Positions 54,012 to 60,955 of a stretch of 64,000 nucleotides of DNA are shown here, piece after piece. The position numbers were made by a program, and so were the translations under genes. This DNA is from Saprospirales bacterium (lineage in GTDB: Bacteria > Bacteroidota > Bacteroidia > Chitinophagales > Saprospiraceae): assembly GCA_016703765.1 (NCBI GenBank), contig JADJBL010000011.1:1-64000 (forward strand), given 5' to 3'. Position 1 is the first letter of the stretch, and each line of letters starts with the position of its first letter. Under the pieces are notes generated by a model. That model had not been told where the DNA came from. It did not search any database and saw nothing but the letters and a program-made list of their open reading frames with translations.

Positions 54012-54617
54012 TTAGAAGATGAGGGGGAACAAAAGATAGGTCATCGTCAATCCTCCCAGAAAGAAACCGATAACGGCGATGAGCGAGCCGAGTTGCAGCG
54101 CCGACATACCGCTGATGGCGTGTCCGGAGGTGCAGCCCCCCGCATAGCGGGCGCCAAACCCGACCAACAGGCCGCCGCCGGCGATGATGAGCAAGCCGCG
54201 CCAGGTGAAAAGCGCCTCCCAGGAGTAAAACGGAGGTATGAGGGGCACCTGCCCTTCCTGATAGTTCAGCTCCCGGAAATATTCCAGTTTCTGGAGTGAC
54301 TCCACCGTGGCGGCGGATACGTGGGCCACCGCTCCGTCGGGACTCATGAAATAATGCGCGGCAATATACCCGCCGAACATCGCGCCCAGAGCCACCATGA
54401 GGTTCCATCCCTGCGACTGCCAGTCGAACTTGAAGAAATCGGCAAAATCCCCGGCGCCGTCGGCCGCGCACATCACCCGGAAATTGGCCGATATACCAAA
54501 CTCGCGACCAAACCACAGCAGCAAAAACATGATGATCGCGATCATCGGCCCCCCGACCCACCAGGGCCAGGGCTGGCTGATAAAATCCTTGATTTGAATG
54601 AGGAATTCGGGTACCAT
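54012..54617 (-). CDS. YeeE/YedE-type thiosulfate/sulfur transporter
   Basis: ATG 54617 gives a 201-residue protein with five or six helices. Motifs are GAMFGGYIAAHYF, LLIIAGGGLLVGFGARYAGGCTSGHAISGMSALQLGSLIAVIGFFLGGL. The GCTSGHAISG cysteine motif is the family's proposed sulfur relay. An upstream in-frame extension would be built of hairpin H units and is not coding. It sits 19 bp before its partner, downstream of the hydrogenase maturation protease, so a role in sulfur supply during hydrogen oxidation is possible but unproven. Confidence 0.87.
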   Translation of the reverse strand: MVPEFLIQIKDFISQPWPWWVGGPMIAIIMFLLLWFGREFGISANFRVMCAADGAGDFADFFKFDWQSQGWNLMVALGAMFGGYIAAHYFMSPDGAVAHVSAATVESLQKLEYFRELNYQEGQVPLIPPFYSWEALFTWRGLLIIAGGGLLVGFGARYAGGCTSGHAISGMSALQLGSLIAVIGFFLGGLTMTYLLFPLIF

Positions 54618-54621
54618 ATTA

Positions 54622-54747
54622 GTTGAAAAGTTGAAAAGTTGAAAAGTTGAAAAGTTGAAAAGTTGAAAAGTTGAAAAGTTGAATTTCTTTTTGGCAAAGC
54701 CAAAAAGGCTTCCTTTAAACTTTAAACTATTCAACTTTTCAACTCTC
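54622..54747. repeat. Stop-to-start tandem-unit hairpin H (AGTTGAAAA units)
   Basis: Plus strand: at least seven uniform AGTTGAAAA units, then a stem around TTTTTGGC/GCCAAAAA, then TTCAACTTTTCAACTCTCTCA. On the minus strand the first unit encodes the last codons and TGA stop of the maturation protease, and the array ends at the transporter ATG. It is the most regular array, so it may be the youngest. Confidence 0.88.
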
Positions 54748-55237
54748 TCATGACTAATTCCCTCACCGCCTTCGCCACTTCCGGCAGCAGGGCTTTCGTT
54801 TCCGGCGACAATCCTACGTACAAGGGCTGCATATCGGAAATACTGATAACAAACAAATATACATTGGGCATGCGACCTAACAGCTGCATGCCGTCGAGAA
54901 TGTCTTTCAAACCGATATCGTGGGTGCTGAGAGATTTCGGATAGTCTTTGGAAAAACGAGGGCGGATGAGCCGGAACTGGCCGCTCCGCTCGGGCTCCAG
55001 GGCGGCGTCGATGAGGATGACGACGGGGTAATCATCGAGATAGCCCATGAGTTGAAAGCCTGCCGTGCCGCCGTCTTCTACGCTGACCCCGGCGGGCCAT
55101 TCCTCCTCTGCGAGACGGTGGGCCAGATGCACCCCTACGCCTTCATCTCCCATCAGCAAATTGCCGATGCCGAGTATCAGAATGCGATTCTCCGGGTCGC
55201 CCACCGTCTCTTCAGCAAAGGAAGGACTTGTTTTCAT
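54731..55237 (-). CDS. Hydrogenase maturation protease (HyaD/HupD family)
   Basis: The 168-residue endopeptidase cleaves the C-terminal extension of the hydrogenase large subunit after nickel insertion. Family motifs are ILILGIGNLLMGDEGVGVHLA (with Ni-binding Glu), DGGTAGFQLMGYL and LIDAALEPERSG, and STHDIGLKDILDG with the conserved His. It overlaps the cytochrome gene by 4 bp. The last codons are shared with hairpin H. Confidence 0.93.
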   Translation of the reverse strand: MKTSPSFAEETVGDPENRILILGIGNLLMGDEGVGVHLAHRLAEEEWPAGVSVEDGGTAGFQLMGYLDDYPVVILIDAALEPERSGQFRLIRPRFSKDYPKSLSTHDIGLKDILDGMQLLGRMPNVYLFVISISDMQPLYVGLSPETKALLPEVAKAVRELVMRELKS

Positions 55238-55938
55238 TCAACTTTCGATTCTTCTTTTTCAAAAACATCTTCTTCGATGAATTTCCAACCTCCACCCATG
55301 GAGGATATTTCGCCCCTGCCTTCTACGTAGTCGTGATAGAAAACCAGGTACACGTGTATGATCGCAAAGACGATAAAGAACCACATCGCGGCGTGGTGCC
55401 AGTTGCGCAGCCCGAAATCGCCGCCAAACACGCCCGATACCCAGACCCAAAGGTCGGCAAACCACCAGTCGCTCATGCCCGCGTAGAGGCCGAAACCGGT
55501 CACGCATTGCAACAGAAAGGCCAGAAAGGTCAGGAAATAAATAAACCCGGCCAGGGCATTGTGCCCGACCGACAGATGGTCCCGGTTCTTTTGCAGCAGG
55601 ATGTCGATGCGCAGCACGTCCCGCATTTCGCGGAAAAACTTCCGTCCTGTGGGAATGAAATTCTTCCAGTCGGCGTATTTGTTGCCGACAAAGCCCCAGT
55701 ACAGGCGGAACAGAAAATTAAAGAAGAAAATATAGGCCGCCGTGAAATGGATAAAGCGGATCGTCCCGAAAAGGAACCGGTGGGACGCCTCCGCCGTCGA
55801 TTGGATCGCAGGCGGGTTTCCGATCAGGTAGCCGGTAACGCAAAGTCCGACCACGGCCAATGCGTTGATCCAGTGGTAGACCCGTACGGGGAGTTCCCAT
55901 ACGAATACGCGACGAAGTCGTGTTGATGTTGCTTCCAT
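55234..55938 (-). CDS. hyaC: [NiFe] hydrogenase b-type cytochrome subunit
   Basis: The 234-residue membrane protein has four helices and heme-ligand histidines: VRVYHWINALAVVGLCVTGYLIG, RFIHFTAAYIFFFNFLFRLYW, VGHNALAGFIYFLTFLAFLLQCVTGFGLY and LRNWHHAAMWFFIVFAIIHVYLVFYHDYVEGRG. It takes electrons from the small subunit and passes them to quinone. Gene order large subunit, cytochrome, protease is standard for uptake hydrogenases. Confidence 0.95.
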   Translation of the reverse strand: MEATSTRLRRVFVWELPVRVYHWINALAVVGLCVTGYLIGNPPAIQSTAEASHRFLFGTIRFIHFTAAYIFFFNFLFRLYWGFVGNKYADWKNFIPTGRKFFREMRDVLRIDILLQKNRDHLSVGHNALAGFIYFLTFLAFLLQCVTGFGLYAGMSDWWFADLWVWVSGVFGGDFGLRNWHHAAMWFFIVFAIIHVYLVFYHDYVEGRGEISSMGGGWKFIEEDVFEKEESKVE

Positions 55939-55951
55939 GCGGAAAGGTATT

Positions 55952-57670
55952 TTACAAGACTTTCACCTGACTAACATGTTTTCCGTCCTCGTCGTATAAG
56001 TGCACTGCGCAGGCCAAACAGGGGTCGAACGAGTGGATGGTCCTCAGGATTTCCACGGGTTGGTCCGGATCGGCGATCGGCGTGTCCAGCAAAGCTGCCT
56101 CGTATGCCGAGCGCTGCCCTTGCAGGTCGCGCGGCGAGGCGTTCCAGGTAGAAGGCACCACCAACTGGTAGTTGGCCAGTTTTTTGTCCTCGATAACGCA
56201 CCAGTGAGCCAGCGCTCCGCGCGGCGCCTCGGAATGCCCCACGCCCATGGCTTTTGCCGGCCAGCGCTCGGGGTTGAATTTCTCCATATTGGCCATGCGG
56301 GTGTCGCCGTTTCTCAGGTTGGTGATCAATTGGTCGTAAAACTCCAGCGCCCATTGGGTGACCAGCACGGTCTCCAGGCCCCTGGCCGCCGTGCGGCCGA
56401 GCGTCGAGAAGAGTGCCGTAATGGGTACGCCCAGCTTCGATAAAGCGCTGTCGACCACCTCCTTGAAGTCCTCCCGCCCGCGGCCATAGCCGACCAGCAT
56501 TCGCGCAAGCGGACCGACCTCCATGGCGCTACCCTTCCAGCGAGGGGTTTTCAGGAAGCTGTATTTCGCATCCATATCCAGGTTTTGGTAAGGAGGCTTC
56601 GGACCGGTGTAATTGATCTTGGTCTCGCCTTTCCAGGGGTGCAGGCCGACCTCATCGCCTCCCTCGTATTCGTACCAGGAATGGCCAATGAATTCCTGCA
56701 CCTGCACGTCGTCGCGCAGGTCCACATCCAGGACATTAGCTACGTCCTTGTTCAGAATCACGCCCGAAGGGAATTTGAAACTCATCGGGTCATTGTAGCC
56801 GTTGGTAGGCAGGTCTCCGTAAGACATATAATTGCCCAAACCGCCGCCAATGGCGCCCCAGTCGAGATAGAACGGGGCGATAGCAAGCAGATCGGGGATG
56901 TACACCTGTTCGATAAACTCTTTGCCATCTTTCAGCAGTTGCTCCACATAAGCCAAACGCTCGGCGTTGATACCGCTGACGTCGTCCAGGCCGATCGCGC
57001 AAGCCATGCCCCCCACCAGGTAGTTCGGGTGCGGGTTTTTGCCTCCGAAAATGGTGTGGACTTTGACGATCTCCTTCTGCCACTCCAGGGCTTCCAGGTA
57101 ATGCGCCACGCCGATGAGGTTGACTTCCGGCGGCAATTTATAGGCCGGGTGGCCCCAATACCCGTTAGCGAAAATGCCCAGTTGTCCGCTTTCCACGAAC
57201 TTGGTCAGGCGTTTTTGCAAATCGGAGAAGTAGCCCGGCGAGCTCTTCGGATAGTTGGATATGCTCTGCGCCAATTCGGACGTCGCTTTCGGATCGGCCT
57301 TGAGCGCCGATACGATGTCCACCCAGTCGAGCGCATGGAGGTGGTAAAAGTGGACGACGTGGTCGTGCATGTATTGGGTGCAGAACATGATGTTGCGCAC
57401 CAGCTCGGCATTCGGCGGAATGACGATGTCCAGCGCGTCTTCCACCGAGCGGACAGAGGCCAGGGAATGCACCGTGGTGCAAACGCCGCAGACGCGGCCC
57501 ACGAAGGCCCAGGCGTCGCGGGGGTCGCGGCCTTTGAGGATCTCCTCGATCAGGCGCACCATAGTACCTGAGCTAAATGCATCGGTAACTTTTCCATTGG
57601 CAATATCCGCTTCGATCCGCAGGTGACCTTCGATGCGCGTGATAGGATCTATGACGATTCGTTGACTCAT
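55952..57670 (-). CDS. hyaB: [NiFe] hydrogenase large subunit
   Basis: The 572-residue subunit carries the Ni-Fe active site. Ligand motifs are GRVCGVCTTVHSLASVR (L1, about residues 72-88) and DPCLACAVHLYD (L2) near the C-terminus. The 14 or so residues after L2 (VHLYDEDGKHVSQVKVL) are the extension removed by the maturation protease. The rest is typical of group 1 membrane-bound hydrogenases, including EGHLRIEADI, MHDHVVHFYHLHALDWVD and GVGHSEAPRGALAHW. It follows the small-subunit gene by 28 bp. Confidence 0.97.
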   Translation of the reverse strand: MSQRIVIDPITRIEGHLRIEADIANGKVTDAFSSGTMVRLIEEILKGRDPRDAWAFVGRVCGVCTTVHSLASVRSVEDALDIVIPPNAELVRNIMFCTQYMHDHVVHFYHLHALDWVDIVSALKADPKATSELAQSISNYPKSSPGYFSDLQKRLTKFVESGQLGIFANGYWGHPAYKLPPEVNLIGVAHYLEALEWQKEIVKVHTIFGGKNPHPNYLVGGMACAIGLDDVSGINAERLAYVEQLLKDGKEFIEQVYIPDLLAIAPFYLDWGAIGGGLGNYMSYGDLPTNGYNDPMSFKFPSGVILNKDVANVLDVDLRDDVQVQEFIGHSWYEYEGGDEVGLHPWKGETKINYTGPKPPYQNLDMDAKYSFLKTPRWKGSAMEVGPLARMLVGYGRGREDFKEVVDSALSKLGVPITALFSTLGRTAARGLETVLVTQWALEFYDQLITNLRNGDTRMANMEKFNPERWPAKAMGVGHSEAPRGALAHWCVIEDKKLANYQLVVPSTWNASPRDLQGQRSAYEAALLDTPIADPDQPVEILRTIHSFDPCLACAVHLYDEDGKHVSQVKVL

Positions 57671-57698
57671 GGCGATTGTGTGTGGTTAGTGAAGCGGT

Positions 57699-58817
57699 TT
57701 ACAATTCCTTTTCGGCTTCTCGGCCTTCTTCGATGTGCGAGGAGATGAGTTTCGACTTCCGTAAATTGGTGGCTATGGCATGGGCCGTCACACCGGCAAC
57801 CGTTGCGGCGCCAGCGATCATGCCCACCTTGTCGGCGTTGCTCTCTATCCCGAACCCGGGAAAGTTGGCCATTTGCCGGTAAAGCGGCCCGTTGTCCCAG
57901 AAATTCTCCTCACTGCATCCAAAACAGCCGTGACCCGACTGGATGGGGTAGCTCACTCCGTTGTTCCAGCGCATCACGCCGCAGGCATTGTAAGTGCTCG
58001 GGCCTTTGCAGCCCACTTTGTAAAGGCAATAGCCCTTCTGTGCATTCTCGTCGTCAAATGTTTCCACAAATAGCCCGGCATCGTAGAAGGGACGCCGGTA
58101 GCAGGTGTCGTGCACCCGCTTGGAATAAAAAGCTTTCGGACGGCCCACGCGATCCAGTTCGGGCAAACGACCGAACGTGATGATGTGAACCAGCACCCCG
58201 GCCATCACTTCTCCGATCGGCGGGCAGCCCGGCACCTTGATGATCGGCTTGCCTTTGATCAGTTTGTGGATCGGCGTGGCGCCGGTTGGATTGGGCTTGG
58301 CGGACTGCACGCAGCCATTGCTGGCGCAACTGCCCCAGCAGATCACCGCCTTGGCGCCCTCGGCGCATTCCTGCAAGATATCCATCGAAGATTTCCCCCC
58401 GATGCAGCAGTAAACCCCGTCGGCTCCGGTCGGAACCGAGCCTTCCACGCACAACACGTATTCGCCGTGGTATTTTTCCATCGTCGATTTCATGGCTTCT
58501 TCGGCCCGATGCCCGGAAGCGGCCATGAGTGTTTCGGTGTAATCCAGGGAGATTTTGTCGAGCACGATATCCGCCACGATCGGATGCGACGAACGGATAA
58601 ACGACTCGCTGCAGCAGGTGCATTCCTGAAAATGCAGCCAAATCACCGGGATGCGGGGAGTGGTTTCCAGCGTTTTGGCGATTTGCCCGGCGGCGCTGGC
58701 CTCCAAGCCGAGATAGGCGGCCATCATAGTGCAGAATTTCATGAAATCCCGGCGCGAATAGCCTTTGTCCCTTAATTCTTCGTAATAGCTGGGGCGTTTT
58801 GTAGTGGTGGGATGCAT
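57699..58817 (-). CDS. hyaA: [NiFe] hydrogenase small subunit, oxygen-tolerant type
   Basis: The 372-residue subunit has a twin-arginine signal (YSRRDFMKFCTMMAAYLGLEASA), the iron-sulfur domain and a C-terminal membrane anchor (VGMIAGAATVAGVTAHAIA). Proximal-cluster cysteines are C66-T-C68-C69, then C164 and C169 in WGSCASNGC, and C198 in PGCPP. The spacing CxCC-X94-C-X4-C-X28-C is the six-cysteine [4Fe-3S] pattern of O2-tolerant membrane-bound hydrogenases (Ralstonia MBH, E. coli Hyd-1). Standard enzymes have Gly at the two extra positions. Medial and distal cluster motifs (CYRRPFYDAG, CLYKVGCKGPSTYNACG) are present. Confidence 0.96.
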   Translation of the reverse strand: MHPTTTKRPSYYEELRDKGYSRRDFMKFCTMMAAYLGLEASAAGQIAKTLETTPRIPVIWLHFQECTCCSESFIRSSHPIVADIVLDKISLDYTETLMAASGHRAEEAMKSTMEKYHGEYVLCVEGSVPTGADGVYCCIGGKSSMDILQECAEGAKAVICWGSCASNGCVQSAKPNPTGATPIHKLIKGKPIIKVPGCPPIGEVMAGVLVHIITFGRLPELDRVGRPKAFYSKRVHDTCYRRPFYDAGLFVETFDDENAQKGYCLYKVGCKGPSTYNACGVMRWNNGVSYPIQSGHGCFGCSEENFWDNGPLYRQMANFPGFGIESNADKVGMIAGAATVAGVTAHAIATNLRKSKLISSHIEEGREAEKEL

Positions 58818-58831
58818 AACAGCGCTGTTAT
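58816..58831. promoter_or_regulatory. 16-bp perfect palindrome at the hydrogenase start
   Basis: ATAACAGCGCTGTTAT overlaps the hyaA start codon region (58815-58817). It could be an operator or a hairpin in the leader. No regulator is assigned. Confidence 0.45.
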
Positions 58832-58898
58832 TTGTTTGTTTTCAGCAATAGAATAACATGGGGTTGTTCAAAATTATAACCCTGTTCCCCTACGGCAT

Positions 58899-58935
58899 TA
58901 TGACATTTATCATCCCCGGCTATGACTTTTATCAT
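58899..58935. promoter_or_regulatory. Paired FNR/CRP-like activator sites in the divergent hydrogenase region
   Basis: TATGACATTTATCAT (58899-58913) and TATGACTTTTATCAT (58921-58935) differ at one position, each forming an ATGA-N6-TCAT inverted repeat. Their centres are 22 bp apart, two helical turns. The nearer site lies about 45 bp before the expected start of the rightward hyp transcript, a usual activator position. The regulator is not identified. Confidence 0.6.
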
Positions 58936-58958
58936 GCAGGTCCCTATGCCCCTCCCCC

Positions 58959-58966
58959 TAATTTTG
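58959..58966 (+). promoter_or_regulatory. -7 promoter box for the hyp operon
   Basis: TAATTTTG matches TAnnTTTG. The expected -33 position holds no TTTG, consistent with activator-dependent initiation from the adjacent sites. Confidence 0.55.
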
Positions 58967-58989
58967 TAAAGGTTCTAAATCCTTACACC

Positions 58990-59193
58990 ATGAAAAGAAT
59001 TCTGTCGGCTATCCTCCTGCTTGTTCCCGTTACGATGTTCGCCCACGAAGGCCATGGACATTACCCCGCAACCCAGGTTTGGCATTACCTCACCTCCCCC
59101 GGGCATATTGTTCAGACTTCCATAGTAGTAGCAGCTTTTGTAGCTATTTTGGTTTTTCAGGGAGTGAAGAGGCTCAAGGCCAGCAAGCGATAA
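58990..59193 (+). CDS. Small His-rich membrane protein at the head of the hyp operon
   Basis: ATG 58990 gives 67 residues: a signal peptide (MKRILSAILLLVPVTMFA), a HEGHGHYP segment and one transmembrane helix (IVQTSIVVAAFVAILVFQG) with a basic tail RLKASKR. The histidine cluster just outside the membrane could bind nickel for hydrogenase maturation, by analogy with HupE-like proteins, but it is far too short to be HupE. Function unknown. Hairpin I separates it from hypA. Confidence 0.65.
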   Translation: MKRILSAILLLVPVTMFAHEGHGHYPATQVWHYLTSPGHIVQTSIVVAAFVAILVFQGVKRLKASKR

Positions 59194-59196
59194 ATC

Positions 59197-59275
59197 AGTT
59201 TTTAATTTTTAGTTCTTAGTTTTTAGTTAGTCGCAAGTAAAAACTAAGAACTAAAAATTAAGAATTAAAAACTAT
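59197..59275. repeat. Stop-to-start tandem-unit hairpin I (7-nt units)
   Basis: It begins 3 bp after the TAA stop of the small protein (AGTTTTTAATTTTTAGTTCT and on), loop GTCGCAAG, mirrored by AAAAACTAAGAACTAAAAATTAAGAATT, and ends 5 bp before the hypA ATG. It fills the whole gap. Confidence 0.85.
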
Positions 59276-59278
59276 TCC

Positions 59279-59620
59279 ATGCACGAGTTATCCATCGTCC
59301 AAAGCATCATCGGCATAGCCGAGGAGCAGGTCCGCAAAGCGAACGCAAAAACGGTGGATGCCATTGAATTGGAAATTGGCGCCCTGGCCGGTATCGAATG
59401 GGAAGCTCTGGATTTTGCCTGGCAGGCCGGCGTACCGCAAACGGTGCTGGCCCATGCCACACGTTCGATCCACCGCATTCCGGCCCGGACCCGCTGCTCC
59501 GCCTGCGCCCTCGAATTCGAATCGGCCGAATGGTTCGCCCCCTGCCCCAACTGCGGAGAAATATTGGGGGATTTGATACAAGGGAGGGAGCTGAGGGTGA
59601 AGACACTGGTGGTTTCTTGA
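59279..59620 (+). CDS. hypA: Hydrogenase nickel metallochaperone HypA
   Basis: The 113-residue protein has the invariant MHE nickel-binding N-terminus (MHELSIVQSIIGIAEEQ) and two zinc CxxC pairs (CSACALEFES and CPNCGEI). It delivers nickel to the large-subunit precursor together with HypB. Length normal. Next in the operon is hypB, with only hairpin J between. Confidence 0.95.
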   Translation: MHELSIVQSIIGIAEEQVRKANAKTVDAIELEIGALAGIEWEALDFAWQAGVPQTVLAHATRSIHRIPARTRCSACALEFESAEWFAPCPNCGEILGDLIQGRELRVKTLVVS

Positions 59621-59709
59621 AATGGTTTAGTTGGTTTAGGAAGTTTAGGAGGTTTAGATTTACGACACCTCTAAACCTTCTAAACCCCTAAACTTCCTAA
59701 ACTTTAAAC
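59621..59709. repeat. Stop-to-start tandem-unit hairpin J (9-nt units)
   Basis: The gap between the hypA TGA and hypB ATG is wholly GTTTAGTTG, GTTTAGGAA, GTTTAGGAG, GTTTAG, a loop ATTTACGACAC, then CTAAACC-type units. It ends directly against the ATG, leaving no room for a ribosome-binding site. Confidence 0.88.
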
Positions 59710-59710
59710 T

Positions 59711-60526
59711 ATGTGCGACACCTGCGGCTGCAACCAAGCGGCTAACGCCGTCAAGATCACTTTAATCGGAGAAGAAATCGAAGTTATGCACGACCACGAT
59801 CACGATCACGGCCACGGCCACCATCACCACCACGAGCATGGTCATGAGCATGGCCACGACCATTCCCATGGCAAGACGGTCATAGAGCTCGAACAGGATA
59901 TTTTGTCGCAAAACAATCGCCTGGCCGAGCGCAACCGCGGCTATTTCGAAGCAAAAAAGATCCTGGCCCTCAACCTGGTCAGTTCGCCCGGCTCCGGCAA
60001 GACGGCCATCCTCGAGCGCACCCTCGCCGACCTGAAGGGGGAATTGTCCTTCTTCGTCATCGAAGGCGATCAGCAAACCACCCGCGACGCCGATCGCATC
60101 GCCGCCACCGGCGCGCCCGTCGTGCAGATCAATACCGGCTCCGGCTGTCACCTCGATTCCGATATGGTCAACCGCGCCGTCAAAAAACTCGAGCCCTCCG
60201 AGGGTGCATTCCTCATGATCGAAAACGTGGGCAACCTCGTTTGCCCCGCCCTCTTCGACCTGGGCGAAGGCCGCCGCGTCGTCATCATCTCCGTCACCGA
60301 AGGCGACGACAAGCCCCTGAAGTATCCCGATATGTTCCATACCTCGGATCTGTGCCTCATTAACAAGATCGACCTGCTGCCCTACGTGCCTTTCGATGTG
60401 GAAAAAACGAAACACTACGCCCGCCACGCCAACCCCAAACTGCAATTCATCGAAGTCTCCGCTTTGACGGGGCAAGGGATGGAGGAGTGGTATGGGTGGT
60501 TGCGGAAGGAGCGGAAAGAACTTTGA
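59711..60526 (+). CDS. hypB: Hydrogenase nickel insertion GTPase HypB
   Basis: The 271-residue protein begins MCDTCGCNQ, the high-affinity nickel motif CxxCGC, followed by a His-rich stretch (HDHDHDHGHGHHHHHEHG and on, about residues 27-56) that can store nickel. The GTPase domain has P-loop LVSSPGSGKTAILE, GDQQTTRDADRI, IENVGNLVCPALFDLGE with Cys for metal at the dimer interface, and LINKIDLLPY (NKID guanine motif). It uses GTP hydrolysis to hand nickel to HypA and the hydrogenase. Confidence 0.96.
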   Translation: MCDTCGCNQAANAVKITLIGEEIEVMHDHDHDHGHGHHHHHEHGHEHGHDHSHGKTVIELEQDILSQNNRLAERNRGYFEAKKILALNLVSSPGSGKTAILERTLADLKGELSFFVIEGDQQTTRDADRIAATGAPVVQINTGSGCHLDSDMVNRAVKKLEPSEGAFLMIENVGNLVCPALFDLGEGRRVVIISVTEGDDKPLKYPDMFHTSDLCLINKIDLLPYVPFDVEKTKHYARHANPKLQFIEVSALTGQGMEEWYGWLRKERKEL

Positions 60527-60529
60527 AAA

Positions 60530-60611
60530 AAGGTTTAGAATGTTTAGAGAGTTTAGGAGGTTTAGTTTTGTAAGCCTCTAAACCTTCTAAACCTCCTAAA
60601 CCTTCTAAACG
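60530..60611. repeat. Tandem-unit hairpin K (9-nt units)
   Basis: The left units are GTTTAGAAT, GTTTAGAGA, GTTTAGGAG and GTTTAG; loop TTTTGTAAGC; the right arm is CTCTAAACC, TTCTAAACC, TCCTAAACC and TTCTAAAC. It lies between hypB and hypC with only 3 and 8 bp to spare on either side. Confidence 0.87.
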
Positions 60612-60619
60612 CCCAGATC

Positions 60620-60868
60620 ATGTGCCTCGCCATCCCCGGTAAAATCCTCTCTATCGACGCCCAACTCGATGAAATCTTCCGCCAGGCCAAAGTGTCGTTC
60701 GGCGGTATTTTGAAGGACGTCAACCTCTCCCTCGTGCCCGAGGCGCGGATCGGCGATTACGTGCTCGTGCACGTCGGCGTAGCCCTCAGCGTGGTGGATG
60801 AGGAAGAGGCGAAAACGACGTTTGAGTATTTGAGGCAGATTGGGGAAGTAGATGAGATGAATGAATAG
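60620..60868 (+). CDS. hypC: HypC family hydrogenase maturation chaperone
   Basis: The 82-residue protein has the diagnostic MCLAIPGKI start, with the N-terminal Cys that carries the Fe(CN)2CO precursor, and the VKVSFGGILKDV-like core (here AKVSFGGILKDVNLSLVPEARIGDYVLVHVG). It works with HypD, which is not in the window, nor are HypE or HypF; they must be elsewhere. The GDYVLVHVGVALSVVDEEEA tail is normal. Confidence 0.95.
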   Translation: MCLAIPGKILSIDAQLDEIFRQAKVSFGGILKDVNLSLVPEARIGDYVLVHVGVALSVVDEEEAKTTFEYLRQIGEVDEMNE

Positions 60869-60955
60869 AAGGGCAGGGGTTAAAAAAGCGGGCGCCTGCA
60901 CCTTTTACTTTAATTTTATTATATTCGTTGCCAGGCACCCTAAAAACCAAATAAT

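Noticed and set aside
54622..54734. N-terminal extension of the YeeE gene through the AGTTGAAAA array
   Set aside because: The frame is open only because the array is repetitive; the family start is MVPEFLIQIKDF at 54617.
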